A stretch of 64,000 bases of DNA. Origin: Euphorbia lathyris. Taxonomy: Eukaryota > Streptophyta > Magnoliopsida > Malpighiales > Euphorbiaceae. The notes beneath the pieces are model-generated. The model saw only the letters and a program-made list of their open reading frames with translations, ran no database searches and was not told the origin of the DNA. The translations under genes were made by a program, and so were the position numbers. Of the stretch, positions 44,624 to 57,702 are shown one piece after another. The number at the start of each line of letters is the position of its first letter. The first letter of the stretch is position 1. The stretch is taken from NCBI RefSeq assembly GCF_963576675.1, contig NC_088910.1:25856531-25920530 (forward strand). Reading direction: 5' to 3'.

Positions 44624-45869
44624 TCAGAAATTAAAAGTTTTCTGTTTTGATTATCGAATGAAAATTTATTTAAAAGTTTGTTTTACCTATTTGTAAATCA
44701 AAAGTATTAAATGAATTAAAATCAAAAAATAATTGGGACGTGCATAATTGAAGTTTTGTATAGTTGTATTAATCTAAAAGGTTAATATAGAAGATACGAA
44801 ACTGTTAGAAGTAAAATTGGATGAAAGTTAATTTGATGAGTTAATATGATTAACCTAAATATTACATAAAATATTTATGTAATCAACCAATTAAATTTAT
44901 TTAATTGAGTCTATGCATGTTTGGAGTTATGGACATATTTGGACCAACTTTTAGTCTTTTGGTATTTTTGAAATAGGGCCTGCGAGTCCTGCCTTTCTAC
45001 TATCTATTGTAATTTCTCCTCTCATCTAATTCTCTTCAATTTAATTGAAGTTTTCTTTAGTAGTATAGAAATTAATATGTAATTTCAAGGCGCCATGGAG
45101 AAGACGGAGGACCTAAAGAGAAATATGTAATAGTTAGTATTTCCCTAGGTTTGGCCTTTTATTCCGTCTCTGGCTCGACGGAATAATTTAGATAATATGT
45201 CCATAACGCCAATGTATGTGTCTGATGTATGCTAAAGCAAATCAAGACTAAGTTAGATTATGAGACCTAAAATAAAATCACTCACTAAAAGTTAAGTAAA
45301 TAAGCAAGTTATTAAAATCAGTTGCCCCTCCCTAATATTATAATTCAGCCGGAAGTACTGGGGGCCTTTGGGTTGTTGAGCAAACTCAAGCTCGGGGTCT
45401 TACGGTAACACCTGAATTATCGAAAATCATTTTTCATGAATATGGGCTAATACTTAAATTAGATTATGATAATTGGATGAGCAAACTCGTGTTGTCATAA
45501 ACTAATGGGCAATATGGTTGGGTTTAATATGAATAGCATATTATTTACTAATGTGGTTAGTAACCCAATAACCTAGGAATCACATTAAAGATGTGATTGA
45601 TTACATGAATCTACCTAACGAATGAGACTAGCTTGTTGAGCAAACTCAAGGTGAAATCTCAGGAGTTAGGATCCTAGCTCACTAAAGGATTTGTGAAATT
45701 CTTCGAATTAATATGGAGGGCTATTAATTTGGCAAAATAGTGGGAGCAATCTAAAATAAACTAAAAGGCCTATAATTTTAGATTGATATACTTTAAAGCA
45801 AATGAATAACATACGTTTACTCTTTCTCACTCTCAGGTTTAATAGGTTTAATTAATCACTCTTAAAATC
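44053..45869 (+). other. Long leader of the Copia element with a GC-rich island and (AT)n tract
   Basis: 1.8 kb without coding capacity. 44398-44540 is strikingly GC-rich inside very AT-rich flanks, with repeats of GCCGCTGCCGC and GGCAGC; an (AT)n tract follows at 44571-44620. The phrase GAGCAAACTCA recurs at about 45379, 45479 and 45637. Confidence 0.6.
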
Positions 45870-48800
45870 ATGACTAACACCAATCTGCAAAACATACTTA
45901 CCGATAACAAGTTGAACAGTTCAAATTTCACCGACTGGTATCGCAACCTCAAAATTGTTTTGAAGTTCGAGAAGAAATGGTATGTACTTGATACACCGAT
46001 ACCCCCTTACCCAATGGATGGTGCTCCTTACCAAGAATTTTATGCTTACTTGAAGCATAAGGCTGATGACGATCAAGCAGGAGACATCATACTTGCATCT
46101 ATGACACCGAAATTGAAAAGGCAACATGCAGATATGGATGCCTATTCCATGGTCAAGCACCTAAAAGAGTTATTTGTGAATCAAACTCGGTGCGAACGCT
46201 TCGAAACAACAAAGCAGTTATATAGATGCAAGATTCAGGTGGGCACATCTGTAATGGCGCATTGTGCCAAGATGATTAGCCTTATCACCAAGTTTTCTAG
46301 TATTGGAGATGCGATGGACCGTGAACTAAATGAGAACTTACTTCTTCAGTCCCTCCCCGAGAGTTACTCGTAGTTCATCATGAACTACCAAGTGAGTGGC
46401 TTGCAAACCTCTCTTGAAGAGCTTGCAAATATGCTCGAGACAGTCGAGCCCAATATAAAAGAAAATGAGGAGATACCGGCCCTTGCTATTGAAGGATCAA
46501 AGAAGAGGAAAGGGATCTCTCCCAATCCAAACCATCCTAATAAAGGCAAGGAGGCCATGCTCACCGAAACAAAGGGAAAGGAAGTGAAGAAGCCCAAAGG
46601 CAAGTGCCACTATTGTGGTGAAGTGGGGCATTGGAAGAGAAATTGTTTGCTCTACCTAGCTACCCTCAAGAAGGGAGACGCCGGGACCTCAACATCTGGT
46701 ATGTTTTATATTGAAATAAATACAATTTCACAGTCTGAATCTTGGGTACTTGATACTGGATGTGGATCTCATATTTGTACAAATATGCAGGAACTAAATC
46801 AGACTAAGGAATTAAAGAAAGGAAGCATAAACTTGCGAGTAGGAAATGGAGCAAGAGTTGCCGCCCTCGCAATTGGAGATTATGTTTTAAATTTGCCCTC
46901 TGGGCTTGTAATAGAATTAAGGAACTGTTTGTACGTTCCACAAATGTCTCGTAACATTATTTTTATTAGTGACGACGGTTTTCATATTTCAATAAAAGAC
47001 AAACATTGCGATTTTTATAGAGATTCGATTTTCTATTTTTCAGGAATATCACAAAATGGGATTTATGTGTTAGATGACAAAATTTCTGTTTTACGCAATT
47101 GATAACAAAAGACATAAGCTAGATAATTCAACTTTCTTGTGGCATTGTCGTTTAGGCCATATAAACAAAAGACGCATGCTTAAGCTACATCAAGATGGGC
47201 TTATAAATTCAATTGATCCGGAATCATTGGAAACATACGAAGCATGTTTAAAAAGGTAAAATGACAAAGACACCCTTTAGCAATAAAGGTGAGCGTGTAT
47301 CAGACACTCTAGGACTTATTCATTCAGATGTATGCGGTCTTATGTCAGTCCAAGCAAGAGGAGGATTCAGATACTTCATAAGCTTCATAGACGACCATAC
47401 CCGATATGGTTATATCTACTTGATGAGGCACAAGTCTGAAGCTTTTGAGAAATTCAAATGCTTCAAGAATGAAGTAGAAAATCAATTAGGAAAGAAAATA
47501 AAGACACTTCGATCCGATCGAGGTGGCGAATATCTTTCAGATGATTTTCTGAATTATCTAACTGAATGTGGGATATGCTCACAATGGACACCTCCCTATA
47601 CACCACAACACAATGGTGTATCCGAGAGGAGGAACCGTACCCTACTAGATATGGTACGATCCATGATGAGCATAGCATTACTTCCAAAGACATTCTGGGG
47701 CTATGCCTTAGAAACCGTCCTCTTCACCCTAAATCGAGTACCAACTAAATCCGCTAGTTCCACACCATATGAATTGTTCGTTGGTAGGAAACTCGTGTTC
47801 TCATTCATGAGAATATGGGGTTGTTCAGCATTTATCAAACGCATTGCGTCCGAAAAACTAGATTCTAAATCTGATAAATGTTCCTTCATTGGATACCCTA
47901 AGGAAACTGTGGGATATTACTTCTATCATCCAGATGATCAGAAAGTAATAGTATCCAAGCACGCAACCTTCTTAGAGAAAGAGTTTCTCGAAGACACAGA
48001 AAAGGGAAGCATGATTGAACTTGATGAAGTTCATGAACAAAAAACACCAACTGAAACAACAGAAGCGGTTGAGGAACCCGATGCAGTCCCATTAGATGAG
48101 ACTCAAGTGCCACCCCTTCGTAGATCACAAAGAGTTCGTGAACTCCCTATTAGATATGGTTTTCTAGTGGGAGATGATGATGAGGTTCCCGTGTTAGACG
48201 ACGAACCCGAAAACTACGAAGAGGCTCTTAACAGTCCAGATTCTAAAGCATGGCTTGAAGCCATGGATTCTGAGATGGATTCCATGTACACCAACCAAGT
48301 GTGGACTTTGGTTGATCCACCCGAAGGGATAAAACCCATTGGGTGCAGATGGATCTTCAAAAAGAAGACTGACATGGATGGAAAGGTTAGCACTTACAAA
48401 GCTAGGTTAGTAACGAAAGGATATCGTCAGAAGCAAGGAATTGATTATGACGAAACTTTCTCTCATGTGGCTATGTCCAAATCAATCAGAATAATGCTTG
48501 CTATTGCCGCTCACTACGATTATGAGATTTGGCAAATGGATGTGAAAACAGCTTTCCTAAACGAAAACCTGCTTGAGGATGTATATATGATGCAACCTGA
48601 AGGTTTCATATCAAAGGATGCAAACAAGGTTTGCAAACTTCAGAGATCCATTTATGGACTCAAGCAAGCATCTAGAAGCTGGAACAAGCGTTTTGACGAA
48701 ACCATAAAACAATTTGGTTTCGAACAAAATTGCGAAGAAGCTTGCATTTACAAGAAAGCAAGTGGGAGCTCTGTAGCATTTCTGATATTATATGTGGATG

Positions 48801-49771
48801 ATATATTATTAATGGGAAATGACGTAGCTCTACTAAAGTCAGTAAAAGTATGGTTATCTGGTAACTTCTCAATGAAAGACATTGGTGAAGCAACTTATAT
48901 ACTTGGTATAAAGATCTACAGAGATAGATCAAGAAGACTGCTTGGTCTTTCACAGGCTACATACATCGAAAAGGTGCTAAAGCGGTTTAGCATGCTTGAA
49001 TCGAAATGAGGTAACTTACCCATGATACATGGAGTAAAGTTAAACAATCATCAATGTCCTAAAACCGATGATGATAAGAAGCGCATGGTTGTAGTCCCGT
49101 ACGCCAGCGCAATCAGTTCGATTATGTATGCTATGCTATGCACTAGACCTGACGTAGAGTTCGCGTTAAGTATAACGAGTTGTTACCAAGGAAATCCAGG
49201 AGACGAGCACTGGATTGCCGTCAAAAACATTCTTAAGTGCTTGAGAAGAACTAAAGATATGTTCCTAGTGTACGGAGAAGGGGATCTGAAAATAGAAGGA
49301 TTTTCAGATGCAAGTCATCTCACAGATGAGAATGATTTTAAATCCCAATCAGGATACCTGTTTATCTTGAATGGGGGCACGGTCAGCTGGAAGAGTTCAA
49401 AGCAAGGAAGCGTAGCTTTCTCTACGACCGAGTCAGAGTATATCACTGCTGCGGAAGCAGCAAAGGAAGCGGTTTGGATTAGGAAGTTCATTACTGAACT
49501 TGGTGTGGTGCCTGACATTGTAAATCCCATTACACTGTACTGTGATAACAATGGAGCGCAAGCAAAGGAACCACGGTCTCATAATGCATCCAAGCATTAC
49601 CTAAAGCGATACCACATTGTAAGAGAAATTGTGGCAAGAGGAGATGTGAGAATAGAAAGAGTACCTACAAAGGACAACGTTTAAGATCCGTTGACAAAGC
49701 CCTTAACCCAGAAAGTACATGATCGTCATCTAACTTCTACTGGGATAAGTTATAGAAACAATTGGCTTTAG
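45870..49771 (+). pseudogene. Copia gag-pol polyprotein with five disruptions
   Basis: Order: gag (45870-46600, NFTDWYRNLKIVLKFEKKW), zinc knuckle CHYCGEVGHWKRNC (near 46606), protease WVLDTGCGSHICTN (46745), GAG-pre-integrase FLWHCRLGHI (47134), integrase (47300-47800; SDVCGLMS, IDDHTRYGYIY, RSDRGGEY, TPQHNGVSERRNRTL), reverse transcriptase (48300-48800; MDVKTAFLNENL, YVDDILLMGND), RNase H (to about 49660, FSTTESEYITAAEAAKEAVW). These enzymes copy and insert the element. Breaks: TAG 46371-46373, a frameshift near 47095, a frameshift in an A-run near 47253, TGA 49007-49009 and TAA 49682-49684. TNT1-type Copia; lineage not determined. Confidence 0.9.
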
Positions 49772-49772
49772 T

Positions 49773-49785
49773 CCAAGTGGGAGTA
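49773..49785 (+). other. Polypurine tract of the Copia element
   Basis: CCAAGTGGGAGTA ends at the 3' LTR start, the usual Copia arrangement. Confidence 0.7.
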
Positions 49786-51604
49786 TGTTGGGGTTTAGTG
49801 TCCTATAGACAATTGTTCTAGGATACAAACTTAATGTAAATGAAGTGTTCTTTATATCATTTGTTTTAATGAGATATATGTTTTATAACTATATAAAGGC
49901 AATCCCTTTTAAGAACTAAATAAAGTCTAATAAAAGGAAATCCGTAAGTTTGTTTAAAGTGATTATAAAGTGTTCATACAAACATGAAGTGAGACAAAAC
50001 TTTATAATAAACTAATAAACTTAAAACCACCCCAAGTCAAGTGATATGTTTAGGATTGATATATCACTGTTGAGACTTGCATGCAACAATGTCTTCTATC
50101 CAACAGCTGATCTCACAAGCTTCATATATACAGATATCTGGACAGTTACATGGATCCGATAAAAAGAAGTTCATTAGGATTGGGGACCCGACTTGAGATA
50201 ACAGGATGGGTAGATTCATCCTTGTCACCTGTTCATCTCATTGGTATTAATAGGTATAAATAATCCTCAGACTCAAAGGAATGTTAATTGGTCATTCTGG
50301 ATTACGGAATGTGACGCTTTGATCCTGTTGTAACACGATCCTTAACAGAGATGACTCTGGGGTGTGAACAGCAAACGTTGGGTATCACAGGAAGTAATTA
50401 CGGGATAGTTATACATTGGATTGAGCATTTATCACTCCCGATAAATGGGAGATATGTCCATGGATCGCTTGTAGAAGACTTGACTCTAAATCCTTGCAAG
50501 GTGATAGCTTAAGATTGAAATGCAGATTTCTCTTAACCTATCTAATTGGAGTTGACTCGGCCTGTACAAGTAAAACGAACGTCTCGCTATATGTGACTTG
50601 ACATTATCCATAGTCATAAGATTCAGTTCAAGGATGTAGTTGATAAAGGATCGAATTATACTGTAACTAATACGAAAAGGTCAACGACAGAATCAACATG
50701 TCTTCTTATAGCTCTGGGGGAATGATTACGGACTTGCTAATCACATACTTTGTACATCATTCCGTTATGCAAAGATTAAATATAATTCTTTGAAAATTAA
50801 TTTAATAGTTGCATACGGCTAGAAGCGATAAGAACCTAATGGGTCACAGATAAGACTTGGAACCCAAAAGAGAGACAGATGTTAATTAATTGACGGAAGC
50901 CCAATTGAGCCCAATAAGGCCCAATTATTAGGGGGGCGATTTTATGTATATTAGATACATAAATAATTAATTTGATTTTATCAATTCTAATTAGATTGGG
51001 ATTATGAATTAAATTAATTAAAGGATAAATAAGTTAGGAGTTTTTATTAGATTAAATTACTCCCATTATTATCCAATAAGGTTATTATTATTATCTTTTA
51101 TATTTAGACATATTAATAGATAATAATTAAGAATTCTATTCCGAATTAAATTCTTATTCAGTAACCTAATTCTATCTAACTAGGGATTAGATACAAGAGA
51201 TTATAAATACCCCCTACATGCTATTTTCGAAATAACCCTAAGCAATTCAAGAGAGAGAATTTCGACCCCCTTGCTCGAGGACGAGATTTTCTACCGCTTC
51301 CTTCCGTTCAATTGATTTTCATCTCTTTCTCTTTATCCTTGATCTTGTGTTGATTAATTAGAGACAATCTACTTTGGTTGTTATAAACGGTTGATTCTAA
51401 CTTGATCTTCCATTGTTTTGTTTTGTGCTCGGGAACTCAAAGTAAGAGTTGTGGGCACTTCGTTTGCAACGGTAGATAGAACTTCTGAAAGGTATTTCTC
51501 TTATCCCTCTTTATATGAAATAACGATTAACGGATCTTGGGGTTAATGGAAATAGGTTAAAATTTTTATATTTCCGCTGCTATACGTTAGCCTATTTTCC
51601 TTCA
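49786..51604 (+). repeat. 3' LTR of the Copia element
   Basis: 1819 bp, TGTTGGGG...TTCA, a close copy of 42214-44038. Confidence 0.93.
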
Positions 51605-52440
51605 TGTCGATGTGGATTCAAATACACGACTTACCTCCAAGTCATATAGCAGAGATTATAGGGAAGTAGTTTGGTGATTTTCAAGGAAAGTTTCAGGATT
51701 ATGACCCAAACAATAATGTGGGAGTGTGAGGTTAGTATTTGAGAATTAGAGTTCTGGTCGATGTTTAGAAACCTTTGAAATGATTTAAGAAGATTCACTG
51801 GCACAGAACGCATGGTCATTTATCAACTTCAAGTATGAACGATTGGGTATGTTTTGCTATATTTGTGGTATACAAGGCCATTATCACCAATTCTCTGACA
51901 AATTGTTTCAAAATTGAGCTAAAGAAACCCGAAGGAATGGGGCAGATGGTTAAAAGCTTCAACACGAGAGGTCGGGGATCAAAGTGGAGCACAGTGGTTG
52001 AGGGAGGCAGGAGTGGCAGTGTGGCTGGAGGAGCTGTAGGGGGTAGTAAGATTTTTAGAAGTCATATACCCGAAGCAGACTCTACTTCTGTTTCCAAAAT
52101 CCCTCAAAAATAGGAGAGATGAGAGGGAAATCCATATCTGATACATTTTTATTTCCTCAATCTATAGCCAATCCTATAGCCTGCGAATCTGGTGGGATAC
52201 CTTCCATATTAAAGGTGGGCTGGGCCAATAGCCCAGTTGGACTATTGAGTGGGACTGCTGAGAGCATAGAATTTAAAGAGGAGTCGGGCATGGGACTCCA
52301 AGATGATTGCAAGCATAGACGGGAGGACTCTGTTACTGGGTCGGACCAGATTTCAGAATTATGTCCGCACAATAGTAATGTTGTTGGCCAAACATGCCAA
52401 ACAAATGTTATGAGTGAGATTTTTTATTTGTCTAGGGATT
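51605..52440 (+). pseudogene. LINE ORF1, 3' part
   Basis: Resumes after the duplicated TGTCG with MWIQIHDLPPSHIAEIIGK, the continuation of the DUF4283 protein. The zinc-knuckle region is eroded (VCFAIFVVY near 51850), and a Gly/Ser-rich tail and linker run to about 52440. Multiple stops. Confidence 0.65.
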
Positions 52441-52498
52441 AGGAGCCCACTTTGGGTTCAGTTTCGATGCGACCTCTTGAGCAGGCCCATTGGGAGCC

Positions 52499-55445
52499 AT
52501 GAATTTCCTAAGTTGGAACTGCTAAGGCTTGGTAAATCCTCATGCAGTTCAGTCGTTGGGTGAGTTAGTGAATTCACACCACCCGGATGTTATTTTCCTT
52601 ATGGAAACTTTAGTTGATCATACTCATATAGACTTTATTAAACAAAAATTAAAATTTGGAGGTTGTTTTGTGGTTGATTACTGGGGCATGAGTGGAGGAT
52701 TCATGGTTTTGTGGAGGGAAGGTGTGGATATTGTTTTGTCTTCATTCTCTAACCATCATATTGATTGGGTCATAAAGGATTTGAATAATGGGGATTGGAG
52801 ATGTGTTGGGTTCTATTGATTGGTTTATCATACTAAACATGCTGAATCATGGAATTTATTATGGAATATAGGAAGAAATGATGTGCTTCTATGGGTAATC
52901 TTAGGAGATTTCAATTGTATCATGGAAAGTGCTGAAAAGAGAGGAGGAGCGGTGTACCCTGGCTATCTGATGCAAAATTTTAGACGGGCTTTTATGGATT
53001 GCCGGTTGTTTAAGTTGAAGCTTGATGGAATTCTCTTTACCTGGGAACGAAGTCACGACACAAGTTATTGGGTCCGATAGAAATTAAAATGGGCATTTTT
53101 AGTGCTGATTGGCTGAGCAGGTTTGAAACCTATGACCTCACTACGTTCACATCAGGTTACTTCGATCATCTTCCAATTTTGGTCTGCCTAGTTGATCGGG
53201 TTTATTTTAGAAAAAAAATCTAAATTTAGGTATGAGTTAGCATGGTTTAAAGAGCTCGGGTTTGCTGATCTCGTTTCTTTGTCTTGGACGGCTAATTATA
53301 CAAGTCACTGATATCCAAACTCTTAACTTGCTCATAATCTATGGAGTAGTGGGGAAATAATTTTTGCAAACAATTTTGTTCCAGGATCGCAAAACTGAAA
53401 TGCATTATTAGTAGCCTGAGGGATAAGGAGGATCCAGTTTTGGTTCATAAGTTTTTCAAAGCAAAATGGAGCCTCAATACTCTCCTTGGACAAGACAAAC
53501 TGCACTAGAAATAGCGAGCCAAGACGTTCTAGTTAAAGGAAGGATATCTCAACACAATGTATTTCCATTCGTGTGTTTAAGCATGTCATAAACAAAACCA
53601 TATTATAGCACTTATTGATGATTAGAGGACTACATTAGATGATCCTATTGGGATAAGAGAGCATGTAAGTTCTTATTTTAATACGTTATTTGCTCCCTCC
53701 AATACTCTAGTGTCTGATACTGTTAATATCATTGATATGGTTATGACTAATGAACTCACTATGCTTCAGATGGCTCCGGATAAATCTCCAAGGCCAGATG
53801 GGCTTAATCCGAGATTTTTCAACATTTCTGGAATTATATTGGTCCTGGTGTGTTCTCAACTTGTGTGGGTTGGCTTAATCGATTTTAATTCCCTGCGAAT
53901 CTTAATGACACAATCATTGTGTTTATACTGAAATGCGAGTCCTTTAAAAATATGAAATATCTCAAACCGATCTCCCTTTGGAACGTGTTGTGTAAGGTTA
54001 TTCCTAAGGTTTTAGCAAATCGGTTGAAAGTCATCTTACTTGCTATTATTAGTGAGAGCCAATCTACTTTTGTGCCTGGCCGGTCCATTATTGATAGTGT
54101 CTAAATTGCGTTTGAGTCATTGCATTCTATGAAACGTAATAATAGGGGAAATACATGGATTGTTGCTTTAAGAATAGATATCAGTAAAGCCTATGATAGA
54201 GTGGATTGGAGGTCCTTGAAGCTTTCCTTACCCATCTGGGATTTGATGTTAAGTGGATTATGTTGTGTGTAACTATTGTTTCTTATTCCGTGTGTGTTAA
54301 TGGAGATCTGGTTGGTCCTATTAATCCTGGCAGAGGATTGAGACATCAAGATCCACTCTCCATATTTATTCATTCTATATGCTGAAGTTTTATCTAAAAT
54401 GATGTACAAGGTTGAGTCTGATAATTTAATCCAACGCTGTAAGGTGTGCCGAGGTGCTCCTTCAGTCGCACATTTGTGTTTTTTGCTGATGTTAGCTTTT
54501 TATTCTTTGGCACCTCCATGGACAAAGCAAAGGTAGGTGGATATTCTAAAAGACTGTGAACATGCTTCAGGTTAGACTATTAACCTTAATAAGTCAGAGA
54601 TTTTCTTTAGTACAAATGTTCGGGCTGAGCTTCAGACAAATGTGTGTGCTTTGTTGAATGTTTTCGCTCCTATATATATTGACAGATATCTAGGCTTACC
54701 TTCACTTGTTAGCAGATCAAAGTGAAATATCGTCTTGTTTATAATTGATAGATTAAGGAAACGATTTAGTTGTTGGGGTTTCGTTTCTTGTCTAATGCAG
54801 GGAAGGAAGTGTTGATTAAGTCGACTGCACTGACTTTGCCTACTTTTAGCATGAGTACTTTTCTGTTACCTGTTTCTATCTACAATGATTTGCAGAAAAT
54901 GATGAACTCTTTCTAGTGGAGTTCGCAAAATAGACGGGAGAAAGGACATCCATTGGTTTGATTAGGCTGTAAAGGCAAAGTGCAAGAAGGTCTTGGTTTT
55001 CCTGATTTACATTTGTTTAATCTTTCTCTCCTGGGCAAGTAAGGATGGAAGTTGATATCTAGTCCTAATATGTTGGTTAGCTGAATCCTTAAAGTCAAGT
55101 ATTTGCCTTGAGGCACTTTTCTTTCTTCATGTTTGGGCAATAATCCTAGTATCATGGCGGGGCTTCAACTAGCTCGCGACTGTTTTTTTCCTTGCATTTG
55201 CATTGAGGCAGATGCCCAAATAGTTATTGATACTTTATTGCAAAAACATGTCCCTCAAGCATCATTGTGTTTCCTGTATGATAATGTTTTTAGATCTTAG
55301 TTCCGATTTTGAATTTTGTACCTTTAATTTCATATATAGGGAGGGGAATGTACCGGTTCATCAGATGGCGGTATCGGCTGAGGACATTAATTCTCCTTTG
55401 ATTTTCATTGAGGATTGCCTTCTAGTATTTAGGCCCAGTTTGTAA
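52499..55445 (+). pseudogene. LINE ORF2, highly degraded
   Basis: Endonuclease (52499-53090; NFLSWNC, HPDVIFLMETLVDH, LLWVILGDFNCIMESAEKRG, FTWERSHD), reverse transcriptase (53760-54730; LKPISLWNVLCKVIPKVLAN, QSTFVPGRSI, DISKAYDRVDW, RYLGLPSLVSRS), a zf-RVT remnant (54960-55110) and RNase H pieces (55190-55440; CIEADAQIVIDTLLQ, REGNVPVHQMAVSAEDI). The GRGLRHQDPLS region replaces the usual RQGDPLS, and the catalytic FADD is lost to a shift near 54480. No intact domain remains. Confidence 0.75.
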
Positions 55446-55465
55446 TGATGTTGCAAGGCTCTAAT

Positions 55466-55979
55466 CAGTGTTCTAAAAATTGGTCAAGGCGGGGATTTTT
55501 AGAACACCGTCCTGATTTTCACAGTCGACCGGTATAAATCGGTTGACCGATTTTTGGCCTCATGGGCAGTCTAAGGCGGTCCTAGGCGGTCCGAGGCGGC
55601 TCCCAGACAGTTCCATGTGACCCTTTTAAAAAAAATTGGCCCTTAAATTTTATTTCAATGTTTTTAATTTTAAATAAAATATTAAATAACAAAGAAAAAC
55701 TATTAAAGGTATTTTTATGAATATTAATTTTATTTTATTGATCAATTTTTTATTTTTTTAAGCACATTAATGTAAACTATATTAATATATATATATATAT
55801 GTTTTTTTATCGTAAATATTTTATATTATTATTTTTACATAGTATAATCTATATTTTAATTGTATTTATATAATACTTTCTTTAATAAAAAATATAAAAA
55901 ATAAAAAATCTGATTAATCCCGATTAATCTCTAAAGATTCTGTCCGTCTGACTAGCGTCTAGCGTCTTTTACAACTCTG
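55466..55979. mobile_element. hAT-type MITE, 514 bp, inside the LINE 3' end
   Basis: Termini CAGTGTTCTAAAA and CAGAGTTGTAAAA (inverted). Duplicated flanks GCTCTAAT (55458-55465) and GCTCTGAT (55980-55987), 7 of 8 identical. Subterminal GGCGGTCC/AGGCGGT repeats near 55570-55600. The LINE 3' UTR resumes after it. Confidence 0.8.
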
Positions 55980-56025
55980 GCTCTGATTAATGTTAGATTT
56001 AAATTCATAAAAAAAAAAAAAAAAC

Positions 56026-57702
56026 CTTCCATATTCTGGGCATGAATTCTCAAGATCTGGTATGTATGTACAATAAAAAGAAATTAATTTCACACTGGGC
56101 CATAATTAATAAAATATTCCTGGTCTTTTGCATTTAGAAGTGGAATTAGTTGACCGAATATATTGTGAATTTTCAGTAACTATTACTAGCCGAGTATCTC
56201 ATAAAACAGGGTAATTTCTACCAATAGTGGCTAAAATTTAAAATTAATTTTAAAAAGTTAGTGATTCTTTTGGATGAACTAGTGAATTTTATTTTATATC
56301 AATAAATTATTGAATTTTAACAAAAAAAAATGTAGGAGGAGGCGGTGACGAGCCAGAAAACCAAGAGAAAGAGCAAGACAAATTTTCAAGGGTTAATTAA
56401 AATGTGTCAAATGGGAGGTCCATTTACATATTTAACTTATTTACTTAACTTACTATATATCTATATTGATTTTATGTGACTTTCCCATAATACCCTCAAT
56501 ATTTACGCGCGTCTCGACCCCTCCCGTCTGACTTCGCAGATTCCATATTATGCGAAGTCTGCGAAGCTAATGTTTGGGTTTATTTGATGAATTTAATTAG
56601 CAAATTCGAAGCCTGCGAAGCTAAAGTTTGGTTTACTTGATGAATTTAATTCGCATATACGAAGCCTGGATGTGTTTTGAAGCTAATTCACGAAGTGGTA
56701 TATAACAAAAAAATGGCAAACAACGACGTATTCTAACATTAAAATCATAACATTATCAAATTTTACAACAAGATTGCCACAATAAACTCCTAACAAATCA
56801 TTTCAAAGTGAACCTAACTAATCCGGTACCAATTTTGAAACGGATGAGTCCGGACCTTTTGGGATGAGAAATGGAAGTCCAAACCTTTTGGGATGGATGT
56901 GTCCCATAGCGCACACCAAGATTGGCACAATCTCTCCTAACCAACCATTTTAGGAGTGAATGTGCCAATCTTGAGGGAAATTTCTCCCTTTACAGGAAGG
57001 AAAGTTATCTCCCCTGCAGCCCAATACGTCGCCTTCTAGAAAGGGATGTTATGTAATCAACCACCTTTAGAAAAAATTAATCGTGTTAGGCAGGGAAAAA
57101 GACGATTTTTGCTTCGCGAAATGAGGATTAGCGAAGCATGCGAATGTAAATGTGCAGCGAAATAGGTGATTTTACTTCGCTAATCGATGTTTTCGCGAGG
57201 TATGCGAGGTCTGAAACATGATGATCTATGTTGCAGATCGATGCTTTCGCGAAATCTGCGAGTCAAATCATGAACTTTTCTACTCGCAGACTTCGCGAAC
57301 TAATCGAATCGCGAAGTAGATCCACACGTTTCAGGCTTTTTCTCTTCGCAGATATTCGCGAAATCATCGATTCACGAAGTAGATCGTCACGTTTCAGGCT
57401 CTTTCTCTTCGCAAATCTTCGCGAAATCATCGACTACGCGAAGTGTATTCATGAAAAAACGCAGAAAAAACAACAGATACTTACATTTTTCGCGCCTTTC
57501 ACCCTTAAAAGCGACAATAACAATATGATAAACTGGGAAAAATGAAGGAAATAACGTAGAATAACCATTTCTTTGATGGTAATAAGAAGAAAGAAACTGT
57601 TGAAACACATTTCCACATGATTTTGATTTGACAAAATTATTTAAGTAATGATAAAAATATTCTAACACATTAAATTTAAATGCTTTGATTTATTACACTA
57701 AT
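56026..57702. other. Intergenic region dominated by GCGAAG / TTCGCGAA words
   Basis: 56530-56690 and 57105-57450 contain a few dozen GCGAAG, CTTCGC or TTCGCGAA words, many in CTGCGAAG and TTCGCGAAATC contexts. 57335-57450 includes two copies of a unit of about 65 bp beginning CACGTTTCAGGCT. 56850-56900 repeats CCTTTTGGGATG. Short open frames are by-products. Element class unknown. Confidence 0.5.

Larger units (their letters stand above)
42214..51604 (+). mobile_element. Complete Copia LTR retrotransposon, 9391 bp, inactivated
   Basis: LTRs 42214-44038 and 49786-51604 begin TGTTGGGG and end CTTCA. A tRNA-iMet-type primer site, a long leader, one gag-pol frame and a polypurine tract follow in the expected order. 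Perfect TSD TGTCG. The LTRs differ by a few dozen changes and small indels by eye, so the insertion is fairly recent. The gag-pol frame has at least five disruptions. Confidence 0.93.
41701..56025 (+). mobile_element. Degraded L1-type LINE, host of a Copia element and a hAT MITE
   Basis: ORF1 begins at 41863 and is cut at 42213 by a Copia element; it resumes at 51605. ORF2 (52499 to about 55440) follows. The 3' UTR is interrupted at 55466-55979 by a hAT MITE and ends in a poly(A) run at 56010-56024. Stops and shifts throughout show it is the oldest layer here. The 5' boundary is uncertain. Confidence 0.75.

Noticed and set aside
57228..57545. 105-residue frame with repeated RSRSTRFRLFLF
   Set aside because: Produced by the GCGAAG-word tandem repeats; no start context or homology.
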